64,000 nt of DNA from Corallium rubrum (lineage: Eukaryota > Cnidaria > Anthozoa > Scleralcyonacea > Coralliidae): assembly GCA_964035015.1 (NCBI GenBank), contig OZ035997.1, positions 17,261,923 through 17,325,922 on the forward strand, written 5' to 3'. Shown here one piece after another: positions 63,662-64,000 of this stretch (within the stretch, counting starts at the first letter, position 1; each line of letters starts with the position of its first letter). The translations under genes were made by a program, and so were the position numbers. The notes below the pieces were generated by a model. It was not told the origin of the DNA, made no database searches, and saw only the letters and a list, made by a program, of their open reading frames with translations.

Positions 63662-63724
63662 AACCGGGCTTAACTTCGGTGATCAGACAAGAACCAGTGC
63701 TTTCCCAGTGGTATGGTCGTAGGC
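63607..63724 (-). rRNA. 5S ribosomal RNA, unit 7
   Basis: 118 nt. The 5' end reads GCCTACGACC (one change). C-box intact. TATA-like box at 63748-63754. Confidence 0.94.
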
Positions 63725-63747
63725 ATTCGAGGAGGTGAAAATGTCGC

Positions 63748-63754
63748 TTTTATA
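63748..63754 (-). promoter_or_regulatory. 5S upstream TATA-like box, unit 7
   Basis: TATAAAA at -24 to -30. Confidence 0.6.
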
Positions 63755-63871
63755 GCGGTTGTTCGGCGTTGTGGCACGAGAGGTCGACGAGGGACATAAG
63801 AACAGTGAAATCGAATGTTCCACGAAGTTGTGTGCTCGCGTTGGATGAGTTTGCTTTCGATTGGTTTGTTG

Positions 63872-63881
63872 TAAGGGGACG

Positions 63882-63915
<34 letters not shown>

Positions 63916-63916
63916 A

Positions 63917-63948
<32 letters not shown>

Positions 63949-64000
63949 GGAGTCAACCCAGTCGAAGTGCAATGAGAGGGCCTCATCCTGAGAGGACTTC
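63872..64000 (-). ncRNA. U1 snRNA, unit 7 (3' part, runs off window)
   Basis: 129 nt of U1 from the 3' end to within the first stem-loop region. The 5' 37 nt lie beyond the window, so whether this copy is split at nt 27/28 is unknown. Confidence 0.92.

Overview
The window is animal nuclear DNA with no ordinary protein-coding host gene. It is a tandem array of small-RNA genes, all on the minus strand, and it has been heavily colonised by target-specific non-LTR retrotransposons. The host monomer is about 1.09 kb and reads, in transcription order, U1 snRNA, then 5S rRNA, then U2 snRNA. Seven 5S genes, seven U1 loci and seven U2 loci are visible. The 5S copies (about 118-123 nt) have an upstream TATA-like box and a T-run just downstream. 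U1 (166 nt) and U2 (about 185 nt) share a PSE-like octamer at the same distance from their starts. The CR1/L2-like RT sequences resemble those common in cnidarians and other marine invertebrates. I infer a marine invertebrate, possibly a cnidarian, with low confidence.

None of the seven U2 loci is whole. Three insertion points lie within U2 nt 22-41. Site I (after about nt 22) holds seven Keshi-like (Tx1 group, APE-type) elements at 1-5134, 11259-13078, 14173-24103, 30627-35177, about 35985-41631, 47940-55198 and 61668-63475. They fall into three types: K-alpha and K-beta carry ORF1 and ORF2, and K-gamma is a short form with ORF1 only. Site II (nt 38-41) holds a different APE-type element at 6206-11239. 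Site III (about nt 35-38) holds a Utopia-like element with a restriction-like endonuclease at 56280-61649. U1 is split at nt 27/28 by two related APE-type elements (24647-30070 and 42170-47399). All of these insertions lie in the sense direction of the host gene, leaving its promoter and the first 20-34 (U2) or 27 (U1) nt upstream of the element.

Other insertions are nested inside these elements. A 3.4-kb composite flanked by two 650-bp hAT-like copies sits at 725-4159 and encloses a Gypsy-like 3' fragment and an inverted ORF1 piece. A CR1/L2-like element lies at about 16816-18895 and another at about 48283-49680.

Every element I could inspect carries stops, frameshifts or deletions, so no complete source copy is present. 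Signals that look selected rather than decayed are a 5' stem-loop module shared by all seven site-I elements with changed but still paired stems, a pair of 3' UTR hairpins, overlapping ORF1-stop/ORF2-start codons, and 8-bp palindromes at the 5' junctions of both U1 elements. Two site-I copies are chimeras between types, which suggests frequent exchange at this shared site.
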